Positions 16,213 to 23,743 of a stretch of DNA of 64,000 nt are shown here, piece after piece. Position 1 is the first letter of the stretch, and every line of letters starts with the position of its first letter. This DNA is from G964291335 sp964291335 (GTDB lineage Bacteria > Chloroflexota > Dehalococcoidia > Lucifugimonadales > UBA3495), in NCBI GenBank assembly GCA_964291335.2, contig OZ219748.1, positions 2,170,001 through 2,234,000 on the forward strand, read 5' to 3'. Under the pieces are notes generated by a model. That model saw only the letters and a list, made by a program, of their open reading frames with translations, was not told the DNA's origin and did no database searches. A program made the position numbers and the translations under genes.

Positions 16213-18047
16213 TCGCCTTCGCCCCGTTCCAGGACATAGTTGTTAGTCCGCTCCCAATCCACATACATGTCGCTGCCCGCCTGGCCATTAGCCGCCGCTT
16301 CCTGGGCGGCGGCGGCGATGGCGGTCATCTCGGCCACTCCCACCCGATCCAGAAAGTCATTAAAGCGCTCCCCGTCCTGGCGGTGGTCTTTATAATAAGC
16401 GGCAATTTCGCGAACCACGCCGGGCGCCAGCCTGGCCGGAACCTTCACCCGGGGAATGCGCGTGCCGATGCGGGAATCTTCCACCCGATTGTCGCCGTAG
16501 TTGCCCCCCAGAAACAGTTCATAAGCGGGAACCTGACTGCCGTCCGGCCCTTTGATGGCCGCCCCGTGGAACCCGATGTTGGCGATGTGGTGCAGACCGC
16601 AACCGTTGGGGCAGCCGCTCATCTTGATGCGAATACCCTTAACCCCGTCGTCCTGAAGCAGCCCGTCCCAGGAACCCAGTTCCTCGCGGACAGCCTTGGC
16701 CAACCCCATGGAAGAGGTAATGCCCAGCTTGCAGCTGTCGGTGCCGGGGCAGGACACTACATTGGTGATCGAGTGGGCGCCCGGCTCGTTCAGTTCAATG
16801 GCGCCCAGGGCTTCCCAGACCTGGTACAGATACCCATCGGGCACCCACCGCAAAGCCAGGTTCTGCTCCTGGGTAGCGTTGGCCCGCCCACCGGTGCAGC
16901 GGCGCACTATTTCAGCCAGCCCGCGGAATTGGGCGGGGGAAAGGTCCCCCCGAACCGGCTTAACGTACACAATGTTGTACCCGGCCTGCTTTTGCGCCGC
17001 CACATTGGTTTCCCGCCAGTAGTTATACTCGCTGCGGCCATGGTGTCCATTGCCGGCAACGGCGGCCACCGCCTCCGGTGGAGTTTCCCGGTAAATCGAC
17101 TCATCCGCCAGGTAAGGCCCGGGGGCAATGGGGCCAATTACGGCCAGTTCATCCTCTACCAACTGGCGGAAGGCGTCCAGGCCAATGCGGTCAATCAGCA
17201 CCTTCAGGCGGGCCATCATCCGGTTCTTGCGCAGGGAAACGGCATTGTTGAAAACCGTCCAGACCGCCAGAGCCAACCGCAGGTAGTCCTCTTCGGGCAG
17301 AAACTCGTACAGCGGCCTGGCCAGACGGGGCATTATGGAAGTGCCGCCGCCCACAAACACCTTGAACCCCCGCCGTTGCTCTCCGTCCACCTCCCGAAGC
17401 TGGGCAACGAAAGTCAGGTCCTGAATTGCCGCAGCCACGGTATCCCGGCAGTCGATGCCGGTAAAGGCCGTCTTGAACTTGCGGGGAAAGGATTGGGTAA
17501 TGGGGTGGCGGACGCCAAACCGGACATAGCCGGCGAGGTAAGGGGTCGGGTCAAAAATCTCGTCGGCGTCCACCCCGGCGGTGGGTGAACCAACCACATT
17601 GCGGACGGTATTGCCGCAGGCTTCCCGGCTGGTCAGCCCAACCGTACCCAGCAAACGCAGCACCTCCGGGCATTGGGGCAGGGGTATGTGGTGGAACTGA
17701 ACATTCTCCCGGGTGGTGATGTGGCCCTTTTGCAGCGGCGCCCAGGTTTCAGCGATCTGCCCCAAAACCTCCAGGGCGTCGGCAGTCAGGATGCCGCCAG
17801 GGATTTTGACCCGGATCATCTGAACGTCGGCCTGACGCTGCCCATATACCCCTTGCCGCAGCCGAAAGGGGGTAAACTCGGCGTTGTCCTGCTCCCCCGA
17901 CTGGTAGCGGGCCGCCTCGGCCTCGAAACGCTGCACCTCGCTTTCCATGAAAGGTATTATGCCCGGAGCAGAGCGGGCCGACTCCAGACTTTCGCGGTAG
18001 ATTTCCTCCTGGGTTGGCGCCTGGGAATGGTCTGTTCTGGTGGTCAC
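16200..18047 (-). CDS. Ferredoxin-type nitrite/sulfite reductase (siroheme)
   Basis: 615 residues from the GTG at 18047, chosen because CAGGAGG lies 6 nt upstream. Two half-repeats of ferrodoxin-like and siroheme domains are present. The N-terminal half has QKGHITTRENVQFHHIPL, the first substrate-binding repeat. The C-terminal half carries the [4Fe-4S]/siroheme cysteines in SCPGTDSCKLGIT and SGCPNGCGLHH (about residues 430-480). Members of this family reduce sulfite to sulfide or nitrite to ammonia with six electrons, and sequence reading alone does not settle which. hemD follows with a 13-bp overlap. Expression looks controlled by a promoter and an intrinsic terminator in the leader. Confidence 0.9.
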   Translation of the reverse strand: MTTRTDHSQAPTQEEIYRESLESARSAPGIIPFMESEVQRFEAEAARYQSGEQDNAEFTPFRLRQGVYGQRQADVQMIRVKIPGGILTADALEVLGQIAETWAPLQKGHITTRENVQFHHIPLPQCPEVLRLLGTVGLTSREACGNTVRNVVGSPTAGVDADEIFDPTPYLAGYVRFGVRHPITQSFPRKFKTAFTGIDCRDTVAAAIQDLTFVAQLREVDGEQRRGFKVFVGGGTSIMPRLARPLYEFLPEEDYLRLALAVWTVFNNAVSLRKNRMMARLKVLIDRIGLDAFRQLVEDELAVIGPIAPGPYLADESIYRETPPEAVAAVAGNGHHGRSEYNYWRETNVAAQKQAGYNIVYVKPVRGDLSPAQFRGLAEIVRRCTGGRANATQEQNLALRWVPDGYLYQVWEALGAIELNEPGAHSITNVVSCPGTDSCKLGITSSMGLAKAVREELGSWDGLLQDDGVKGIRIKMSGCPNGCGLHHIANIGFHGAAIKGPDGSQVPAYELFLGGNYGDNRVEDSRIGTRIPRVKVPARLAPGVVREIAAYYKDHRQDGERFNDFLDRVGVAEMTAIAAAAQEAAANGQAGSDMYVDWERTNNYVLERGEGECAV

Positions 18048-18256
18048 CTCGGCCTCCTGTTGGTGCAATGGCTTTGACTGGAAAGGGACTCAGTCCGGGG
18101 CCTTTCCCGGTTTGCTTTCAGGCAAAACAAAACCCACCAGGCAGCAAATAAACCTGGTGGGCGCTAAGGCGTCTCTTAAAAGACCGGCAAGACTGACCCG
18201 CCCCCTATGTGGGCGGACAGGTACAGGCGCAGCGGCAAAGGTTAAAAACAGTCATC
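18048..18256 (-). promoter_or_regulatory. Structured 5' leader of the sulfite/nitrite reductase gene (attenuator or riboswitch candidate)
   Basis: The predicted transcript start (about 18256) to the GTG at 18047 leaves a leader of about 210 nt. In order it can fold a CCGCCC/GGGCGG hairpin (about 18200-18218), a small GTCTT/GAGAC hairpin (about 18171-18184) and a perfect terminator hairpin followed by T-rich sequence (18161-18124). About 77 nt, with a GGACTGAGTCC palindrome, separate the terminator from the start codon. I do not recognise a known riboswitch consensus, such as SAM-I, T-box or cobalamin. The arrangement suggests regulated termination. Confidence 0.5.
18124..18161 (-). terminator. 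Intrinsic terminator inside the reductase leader
   Basis: On the minus strand CCCACCAGG pairs perfectly with CCTGGTGGG across an 11-nt loop, and TTTTGTTTT follows at once. It lies upstream of the gene rather than after one, so it probably acts as an attenuator. Confidence 0.8.
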
Positions 18257-18262
18257 TACCGA

Positions 18263-18291
18263 AGTCTAACCCTGGACACCCGGTTTGTCAA
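18263..18291 (-). promoter_or_regulatory. Sigma-70 promoter for the sulfite/nitrite reductase-hemD operon
   Basis: On the minus strand TTGACA (18291-18286), a 17-nt spacer and TAGACT (18268-18263). Confidence 0.75.
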
Positions 18292-18387
18292 CCGGTTTTG
18301 GATAATAAAGCCGGAATTGCATTGTGCATTATGATACAGCTTACCTGGCGGCGATTGCCCGGCCGCTCCCGGCGCCCCATACTTTCG

Positions 18388-18417
18388 TTGACACCCTGGC
18401 CCGGCTCCGCCTATAGT
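18388..18417 (+). promoter_or_regulatory. Sigma-70 promoter for the thioredoxin-reductase-like gene
   Basis: TTGACA (18388-18393), an 18-nt spacer, then TATAGT (18412-18417). The leader is about 26 nt and contains GGAGG before the GTG at 18450. Confidence 0.75.
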
Positions 18418-18449
18418 AATTTCATAGCCTGGGGGCAGGAGGCTCGGGA

Positions 18450-19379
18450 GTGGCCGGCGCAGTTGATTATGACCTTCTTGTCGTTGGCGGCGGTCTGGCA
18501 GGAATGACCGCCGGCATGTATGCCGCCCGCTACGGCCTGGCCACCGGCCTGGTGGAACGGATGATGGGCGGCGCGCAGATAATCAACGTGGCGCGCATTG
18601 AGAACTTCCCCGGGTTCCCGGAAGGCGTTTCCGGGGCGGAACTGGCCCCCGCCCTTCAGGAACAGGCGATGCACGCCGGCGTGGACTTTATCATGGACGA
18701 AGCCGCCGAGGTGGTCAGAGCCGGCGACTGGAAACTGGTTAAAGGGGAAGGAGGCCAGTACCGGGCCCGGGCAGTGGTCATTGCCACCGGCTCGCGTCTG
18801 CGGCCGGCCGGCATTCCGGGAGAGGAGGAATTCCGGGAGCGGGGCGTATCCCACTGCGCCACCTGCGACGGGCCCTTCAGTATGGGGCAGACGGTCGGGG
18901 TAGTCGGCGGCGGCGATTCGGCGGCGGATGAAGCCCTGACCTTAACCGAGTATGCCGAGCGGGTGCTGCTTTTCCACCGCCGGGACCGGCTGCGGGCGCA
19001 GCAGGTATCGCAGAACCGCCTGCTGGAGCACCCGAAGATTGAAATCCGCTGGAACACCATCGTTACCCGGGTGCTGGGCGATAATGCTGTTGCCGGCGTC
19101 CTGGCCCGCCACCTCGGTTCCGGCCAGGAAACCAGGGTGAACTTGAACGGCCTCTTCATTTACGCGGGGCTGGAGCCTAATTCCGACCTGGTTCAGGGGC
19201 TGGTGGAACGGGACCGGGGCGGCCACATACCGGTCAACCTGGACATGGCAACAGCCGAGCCCGGGTTGTACGCCGCGGGCGACGTTCGGCAGCGCTCGTC
19301 GGCCCAGCTGGTCGCGGCGGCCGGCGACGGCGCCACCGCCGCCCTCGCCGCCTTCAAGTATTTGCGGGGCCGCGGTTAA
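18450..19379 (+). CDS. Thioredoxin-reductase-family FAD/NAD(P) oxidoreductase
   Basis: 309 residues from a GTG with GGAGGC 8 nt upstream. The FAD site DLLVVGGGLAGMTAGMYAAR opens the protein, the redox-active CATC (C136/C139) sits in VSHCATCDGPFSMG, and the NAD(P) site is GVVGGGDSAADEA with HRRDRLR consistent with NADPH. A C-terminal FAD motif GLYAAGDVR closes it. These are all the elements of bacterial TrxB, which reduces thioredoxin with NADPH. No thioredoxin gene is adjacent, and some lineages use such proteins for ferredoxin- or glutaredoxin-like partners. The next gene starts 1 bp after the stop. Confidence 0.88.
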   Translation: MAGAVDYDLLVVGGGLAGMTAGMYAARYGLATGLVERMMGGAQIINVARIENFPGFPEGVSGAELAPALQEQAMHAGVDFIMDEAAEVVRAGDWKLVKGEGGQYRARAVVIATGSRLRPAGIPGEEEFRERGVSHCATCDGPFSMGQTVGVVGGGDSAADEALTLTEYAERVLLFHRRDRLRAQQVSQNRLLEHPKIEIRWNTIVTRVLGDNAVAGVLARHLGSGQETRVNLNGLFIYAGLEPNSDLVQGLVERDRGGHIPVNLDMATAEPGLYAAGDVRQRSSAQLVAAAGDGATAALAAFKYLRGRG

Positions 19380-19380
19380 C

Positions 19381-19926
19381 GTGTCTTCGCCAAAGCCGCC
19401 GGGCGAAAAGGTTGCAGCGCAAGCAGCTTCAGCCGGGGCCGAGGCTGCAAAAGGGCGGCCAGCCGACGGCGGCCCGGATGAACGTTCCCGGTCCTGGTTC
19501 ATCGGAACCGACCCGCAGCAGGCGCGGCGGCGGATGCTTTACGGCGGCATCGCCGGCCTGACTGCGGCCGGCATCAACCTGGTGGTGGCGGTTATCACCT
19601 ACTGGGGCGATGGCAGCGTGGCCGGCGTCATCCAACCGGGGGAATGGGCTTTCCTGTTTGTCCTTGCCGAAGCCGCCCTGATGACCGTACTGTCCATAGC
19701 GGTTTTGCGGCGCAGCCGGAGGGCAGCGGCCTTACTGCTCGGCTACCATCTGGTCAGCAAACTGATTCTTTTCGGGTTGGCCGCCTGGGGGCTGGGCCCG
19801 GGCGCCCTGCGCTCCATTCCCTTCCACCTGGTATTTGCCTACCTCTTCTTCCAGGGGTGGCGCGGCGCCCTTGCCTGGCATCGCCTGACGCGCCCCGCCT
19901 ACCCTACCAAACCGGCCGAGGAATGA
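19381..19926 (+). CDS. Hypothetical four-helix membrane protein
   Basis: 181 residues from a GTG 1 bp after the preceding stop. A 40-residue polar, Ala/Pro/Lys-rich N-terminus precedes about four hydrophobic segments: GGIAGLTAAGINLVVAVITY, WAFLFVLAEAALMTVLSIAV, AALLLGYHLVSKLILFGLAA and RSIPFHLVFAYLFFQGW. I do not recognise the family. Tight spacing indicates co-expression with the thioredoxin-reductase-like gene. A good terminator follows. Confidence 0.65.
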   Translation: MSSPKPPGEKVAAQAASAGAEAAKGRPADGGPDERSRSWFIGTDPQQARRRMLYGGIAGLTAAGINLVVAVITYWGDGSVAGVIQPGEWAFLFVLAEAALMTVLSIAVLRRSRRAAALLLGYHLVSKLILFGLAAWGLGPGALRSIPFHLVFAYLFFQGWRGALAWHRLTRPAYPTKPAEE

Positions 19927-19948
19927 ACCCCGTCCGTCCCGAAAAGCG

Positions 19949-19986
19949 GAAACACCGCAACGGTACTCCAACCGTTGCGGTGTTTC
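19949..19986 (+). terminator. Intrinsic terminator after the membrane-protein gene
   Basis: A 15-16-bp stem (GAAACACCGCAACGGT with its complement) with a short loop is followed by TTTG and a T-rich stretch, 20 bp after the stop at 19926. Confidence 0.8.
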
Positions 19987-20076
19987 TTTGCGGTTTACCC
20001 GGCGTCGGAAGCAAGGCCGGCCGCTGGACCGGCATCGACCATCCCCCAATCCTCTTTCTGCCCGGAGCAGTGAAAG

Positions 20077-20416
20077 CCGCCATCCTTTTCATCCGAGGCA
20101 AGACCGTTGCTGAAGCCAGCCGGCAGCGTCCTGGTTAGCGTATCGTCCCATCATCTCCCTTCAGGCGAGGAAAGCCTGCCGAAGCCAGCCGGGCTTCTAC
20201 TGGGAAGGCACTCATTCCCTTCATGCGTGGAAAGAATGGCATACCATGCGCCCCGTGTTTGACAGCAACGGTTCATCCCTTTCATGCAGGGAAAGCCTCC
20301 GCCAACCACCGAGAGCGTTTTTCGGTGATTACCGCCCTTCATCCGGGGAAAGACCGGCCATGCTCAAAGCTGTGGGCTCGGCAGCTAATTACCGCCCCTT
20401 CATCCGGGGAAAGACC
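20077..20416 (-). CRISPR. Degenerate CRISPR-like array, six I-E-like repeats
   Basis: Six related palindromic units have their central TTCA (plus strand) at 20088, 20160, 20220, 20281, 20338 and 20399, so the spacings are 72, 60, 61, 57 and 61. On the minus strand each reads roughly GGTCTTTCCCCG followed by CATGAAGGGGATGA, with a CCC/GGG stem. The 20281 copy ends in GGGATGAACCG, identical to the 3' part of classical type I-E repeats. A 61-bp unit equals the 29+32 of type I-E arrays. The repeats differ at several positions and no cas genes are in the window, so this looks like a decayed orphan array. The most similar copies (20338, 20399) lie next to the LLM gene. A dispersed hairpin element that happens to be periodic is the alternative. 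Confidence 0.5.
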
Positions 20417-21543
20417 CCTTCGGCGAACCTGGTCAGCTGATTCTTGAACACCTCTTGAGGCATGCCCATCACCGCCCCCAGGTTCACCCGCTCCACCCCC
20501 GGATAATCCTCCTCCACGCTCATCAAATGCTCGGCAATCTGCTCCGGCGGGCCGCACAGCCATACCTTGTTCTCCACCGCCTCTTCCAGAGTGGGCAACT
20601 GCACGCCCCGGGGTCGGCCCGGCCGGGCAACCACGTCAATCTGCTCCTGGCTCAGCCGCATCAGGCCCAGAGGCGCCGCAAACTTCATAGCCTCCTCAAA
20701 ATAGGGCCGGGCCGCTTCAATCGCCTTTTCCCGGGTATCGCCGATAAAGAACCGGTAGCCCAGGGCCACGTCTTCGCCCAGAGCCAGTTCCCGGCCATGG
20801 GCCGCCGCCGCCTGCTGGTACAAGGTCATCCGTTCCCGCAGCGCCGGTTCCGGGGTGTTGGCAATCAGCGCCTTGATCCCCATTCGGCCCATAAAGTCGA
20901 TGCCCTTGGGGTTGCCGCTGACCAGGGGCTGCCAGATTTCCACCGGCTGGCTGACGGGACGGGGCACCAGGCTGAGTTTTTCCAGCTGGTAGCCCCGGTA
21001 GGGTACTGCGGCGGGGAACTGGTAATGCTTGCCCTGGTGCGAGAAAGATTCCTGAGAAAAGGCCTTGACCAGCACCTCCACCTGTTCCTCAAAGAGCTCC
21101 CGGTTGGCGTCGCCATCCAGCATAGGGGCGGCGAAAGATTCCACCTCGCGGGTATGGTAACCTCGCCCCACGCCAAAGATAACCCGGCCGCCGGTCAGAA
21201 TATCGGCCATAGCATAATCCTCGGCCAAGCGCAGCGGGTGCCACATCGGGGTAATATTAAAACCGCAGCCGTACTTCAGCCGCCGGGTATGGCCGGCCAG
21301 ATAAAGGCTGAGCATCAGCAGGTTGGGAATACATTCATAGCCTTCCGTCTGGAAGTGGTGTTCCGCCATCCAGAACTCATCATAGCCCAGGCCCTCCAGG
21401 TGGCGGGAAAAGTTCAGGGCCCAGTCGAAGGCCTCGGCCAGCCTTTCGTTGGGATAGCTCCGGTCGTTGGCCGGGGTGCCCTCAAAGCCCAGGTTATCAT
21501 CGACGACATGCCCGGCATAGGAAGCGCTAAAGCTGCGAAACAT
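20389..21543 (-). CDS. LLM-class (luciferase-like) flavin-dependent oxidoreductase
   Basis: 384 residues. It opens MFRSFSASYAGHVVDD; then EAFDWALNFSRHLEGLGYDEFWMAEHHF is the TIM-barrel strand and AEHHF motif of bacterial luciferase-like monooxygenases. Next come GGRVIFGVGRGYHTRE and a C-terminal FLIGDTREKAIEA-like block. These enzymes use FMNH2 or F420H2 on varied substrates. The last codons (FPRMKGR and the stop) are encoded by the last CRISPR-like repeat, so the C-terminus may have been altered. It lies on the same strand as the two SDRs and two hotdog proteins, but is cut off from them by the 40-bp-repeat-bounded DUF262 module. Confidence 0.85.
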   Translation of the reverse strand: MFRSFSASYAGHVVDDNLGFEGTPANDRSYPNERLAEAFDWALNFSRHLEGLGYDEFWMAEHHFQTEGYECIPNLLMLSLYLAGHTRRLKYGCGFNITPMWHPLRLAEDYAMADILTGGRVIFGVGRGYHTREVESFAAPMLDGDANRELFEEQVEVLVKAFSQESFSHQGKHYQFPAAVPYRGYQLEKLSLVPRPVSQPVEIWQPLVSGNPKGIDFMGRMGIKALIANTPEPALRERMTLYQQAAAAHGRELALGEDVALGYRFFIGDTREKAIEAARPYFEEAMKFAAPLGLMRLSQEQIDVVARPGRPRGVQLPTLEEAVENKVWLCGPPEQIAEHLMSVEEDYPGVERVNLGAVMGMPQEVFKNQLTRFAEGVFPRMKGR

Positions 21544-21628
21544 AGGTTATACCCTCTGCATCAGGTCTGGCTGTCTTCGGCCTAGCCCGCTTGGGGGCCG
21601 GCTGAAGAGCGGCTGCTTGGGCTGCTAT

Positions 21629-21668
21629 TTTACCCCGCCGGCGGGGGCGCCGGGGCGGGGTTGGGCAG
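21629..21668. repeat. 40-bp direct repeat, left copy
   Basis: It runs from TTTACCCCGCCGG to GGTTGGGCAG and matches 23704-23743 at all 40 bases. It contains a self-complementary 14-mer CCCCGCCGGCGGGG and lies 86 bp upstream of the LLM start. It duplicates the 3' end (last 12 codons and stop) of the SDR gene located beyond the DUF262 gene. Confidence 0.9.
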
Positions 21669-21685
21669 GCACTATTTAAGCATTG

Positions 21686-23638
21686 TCATTCAAGGATTTC
21701 CTCCTCCACGTATCGTTGAAACCTTTCAACCGTGGAAAATACTCGGAATCCCAAATCGCTCGCTGCCTTTACATCACCAGGGTCCTCGTTAATCATCATA
21801 GCCACCGGCTGGCTAAGCCCTACTTGCAAGCCGTCTGGCCAAGCCAAGTCCAAGACAGCGACGGGTTCTTCGCCGCTTTTCCCGAGTAGCTCATAGGCTC
21901 TTAGACCGGAGGGCAGTCCATGTTCACGAATGAACAGGTTGATACTATCCAAAAGGCTTTCCTCATCGTTTGGGTCAAAGACGCTGACGTTTAAGACAGG
22001 AAGATCGGTAACCTGTTGGATTGCCACCGGTGGCGTACTAGCAGGTGGTATATTGCCCTGTTTGAGAGTATCCAGCATCTTATTGGCCGCCTCTGCCAGA
22101 AGGCGTTGCCGTGCTTCCAGGAAACGGTGATAGTTTTCACCCTTCCATAGTTCTGGTTCCATAGGGATCCACTGTGATTCCAAAGCACCTGGCCAATTAG
22201 CTGCTGCTTCCGGCATATATTTTACTGGTGGCTTGGCGCCAATGGCCTGGTTCGTCTCTCGTGTTTGGAACGCTATATTACCCATGTTATTGATGTCTCG
22301 TGAAGACACCTTATTTTTCTGCAGGTATGCTTTGGGGAAGATGTGGTGCATCTCCAGGTTGGTATGGCTGCCCAAACTGTGATGGCGGAGCTGATTGCCC
22401 GTACCCCAATCCCGACCATCTTGTACTCGGGTCATGATATACAGCAGGGGGTAGAATCTGGCGTTGGTGTAGCTCATGTTAAAGTTCTCGTGGGTAACTA
22501 TCCGTTCCCCCTGGCTTACTCGCAGGTTTGTCAAAAGACCGGTTATCGGGTCTTGCTGTGATAGTGCCCCAAGGTCTTGGTTGATGACGGTTTCGGATTG
22601 TCCGGAGAACCGGCCCCAGATAGCTACACTTACGTACCAATGAAACAACCGGGCCATTGTTGCTTGATCGGGGAAACTTCCGCCACAGTCTGACAGGTAT
22701 TTGACCATTACTGAAAATGCTTGTTTACTGTTAAACAAGCGGTCATGATCCATAAAGAGGTGGCTGCGCATCGCTTCTAGCAGTCGATCTACAGCGCCCT
22801 CCGCCTTTCGAAGGCCTGACTGAATAGCCTCCACTCCGGCTTTTTCCGGCTCCAGCCGCTCAAACTCGGAGCTCTCGGTGATGATTGCGTTCATGCAGCG
22901 CAACAGCCAGTCCAAGTTAGCGTCGAACCCTGCTGACTGCCACTTGGACGTTCGTTGCTGCATTGCATTTCGCGCTTCCGGCCAATGCGCCCCAATGCGG
23001 GCAAGAGTAAGGTCGCCCTTTGATAACTTCGTCCCGCCCGAATTTATCCGGTTAAATATATCCACGACTATATCAGTGGTCTTATCGTCACCGGTAATTT
23101 CCGAGATATACAAGTCAGTCTGTTGAATGTTTTGCACTTTTGTGGCATTTGCCAAGTATGCACCCAACTTCTGACCGTACTCATCAGGGTTGTTGGCGAG
23201 TCGTCCAATCAATCCCGTGTAGCCGGACGAATCGAAAATGTCAGTAACTTTAACCCACAAAGGGTTATTGCGCATTTTGGCCTGCGAATAGAACTCAAAG
23301 TCCTCGCTGTCAAGGTTGAAGTACAATCCTTCGAAGGCCCTGGAATTGCCGTCAAAGAAAACTGGTGGCTTGCCTTTGATTACCCCATACAAACTGGTCA
23401 ATCGTTGTTGACCGTCCAGGAGTAAATCAATCGGGCCTGTTTGCTGAAGCTGGTCGCCCTTTGTGTCCACTTGCCCTACTCGGGTAGTCCACGTTAGCAA
23501 GGAACCTACTGGGTATTCCTGATACAGAGAATTCATCAGGTCTTTAACCTGCGACCTTTTCCACACATAGCCACGTTGAAACACTGGCAAGGCTAGGGAA
23601 CCATTGTCAATGTTGTTGATAATGTCAATAATTTTCAA
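21686..23638 (-). CDS. DUF262/HNH (GmrSD-type) protein, possible anti-phage effector
   Basis: 650 residues from a TTG with an excellent GCAGGAGGAG 8 nt upstream. The N-terminal DUF262 domain shows the QR motif ALPVFQRGYVW (about 16-26) and the nucleotide-binding DGQQRLTSLYG (about 75-85), followed by VDIFNRINSGGTKLS. A C-terminal HNH/DUF1524-like part has NLEMHHIFPKAYLQ and NMGNIAFQTRETNQ (about 425-470). About 90 extra residues (from LLDSINLFIREHGLP, with AVLDLAWPDGLQVGL) follow and I cannot assign them. This domain pair is that of the type IV restriction enzyme GmrSD and of single-protein defence systems. It stands alone between direct repeats, with codon use and GC unlike its neighbours. 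Function is inferred from domain type. Confidence 0.85.
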   Translation of the reverse strand: MKIIDIINNIDNGSLALPVFQRGYVWKRSQVKDLMNSLYQEYPVGSLLTWTTRVGQVDTKGDQLQQTGPIDLLLDGQQRLTSLYGVIKGKPPVFFDGNSRAFEGLYFNLDSEDFEFYSQAKMRNNPLWVKVTDIFDSSGYTGLIGRLANNPDEYGQKLGAYLANATKVQNIQQTDLYISEITGDDKTTDIVVDIFNRINSGGTKLSKGDLTLARIGAHWPEARNAMQQRTSKWQSAGFDANLDWLLRCMNAIITESSEFERLEPEKAGVEAIQSGLRKAEGAVDRLLEAMRSHLFMDHDRLFNSKQAFSVMVKYLSDCGGSFPDQATMARLFHWYVSVAIWGRFSGQSETVINQDLGALSQQDPITGLLTNLRVSQGERIVTHENFNMSYTNARFYPLLYIMTRVQDGRDWGTGNQLRHHSLGSHTNLEMHHIFPKAYLQKNKVSSRDINNMGNIAFQTRETNQAIGAKPPVKYMPEAAANWPGALESQWIPMEPELWKGENYHRFLEARQRLLAEAANKMLDTLKQGNIPPASTPPVAIQQVTDLPVLNVSVFDPNDEESLLDSINLFIREHGLPSGLRAYELLGKSGEEPVAVLDLAWPDGLQVGLSQPVAMMINEDPGDVKAASDLGFRVFSTVERFQRYVEEEILE

Positions 23639-23703
23639 GGTTCACTCCTCCTGCAGGTTAGGTGATTATGCTCCAGAGAAACATTGCCATTGCAATTTTT
23701 GTC

Positions 23704-23743
23704 TTTACCCCGCCGGCGGGGGCGCCGGGGCGGGGTTGGGCAG
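23704..23743. repeat. 40-bp direct repeat, right copy
   Basis: Identical to 21629-21668. Here it forms the last 12 codons and stop codon of the SDR gene on the minus strand (peptide LPNPAPAPPPAG). Confidence 0.9.

Larger units (their letters stand above)
21629..23743. mobile_element. Putative integrated DUF262 module bounded by 40-bp direct repeats
   Basis: Perfect 40-bp direct repeats bracket a 2,035-bp interior that contains only the DUF262/HNH gene. The right repeat is the 3' end of an SDR gene including its stop codon. The interior contains no GCCGGC hexamer, whereas flanking DNA has several per kb, and it is visibly less GC-rich. Insertion at a gene's 3' end with duplication of that end resembles site-specific integration (att-type) or a recombination event. 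No integrase or transposase is present. Confidence 0.55.
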
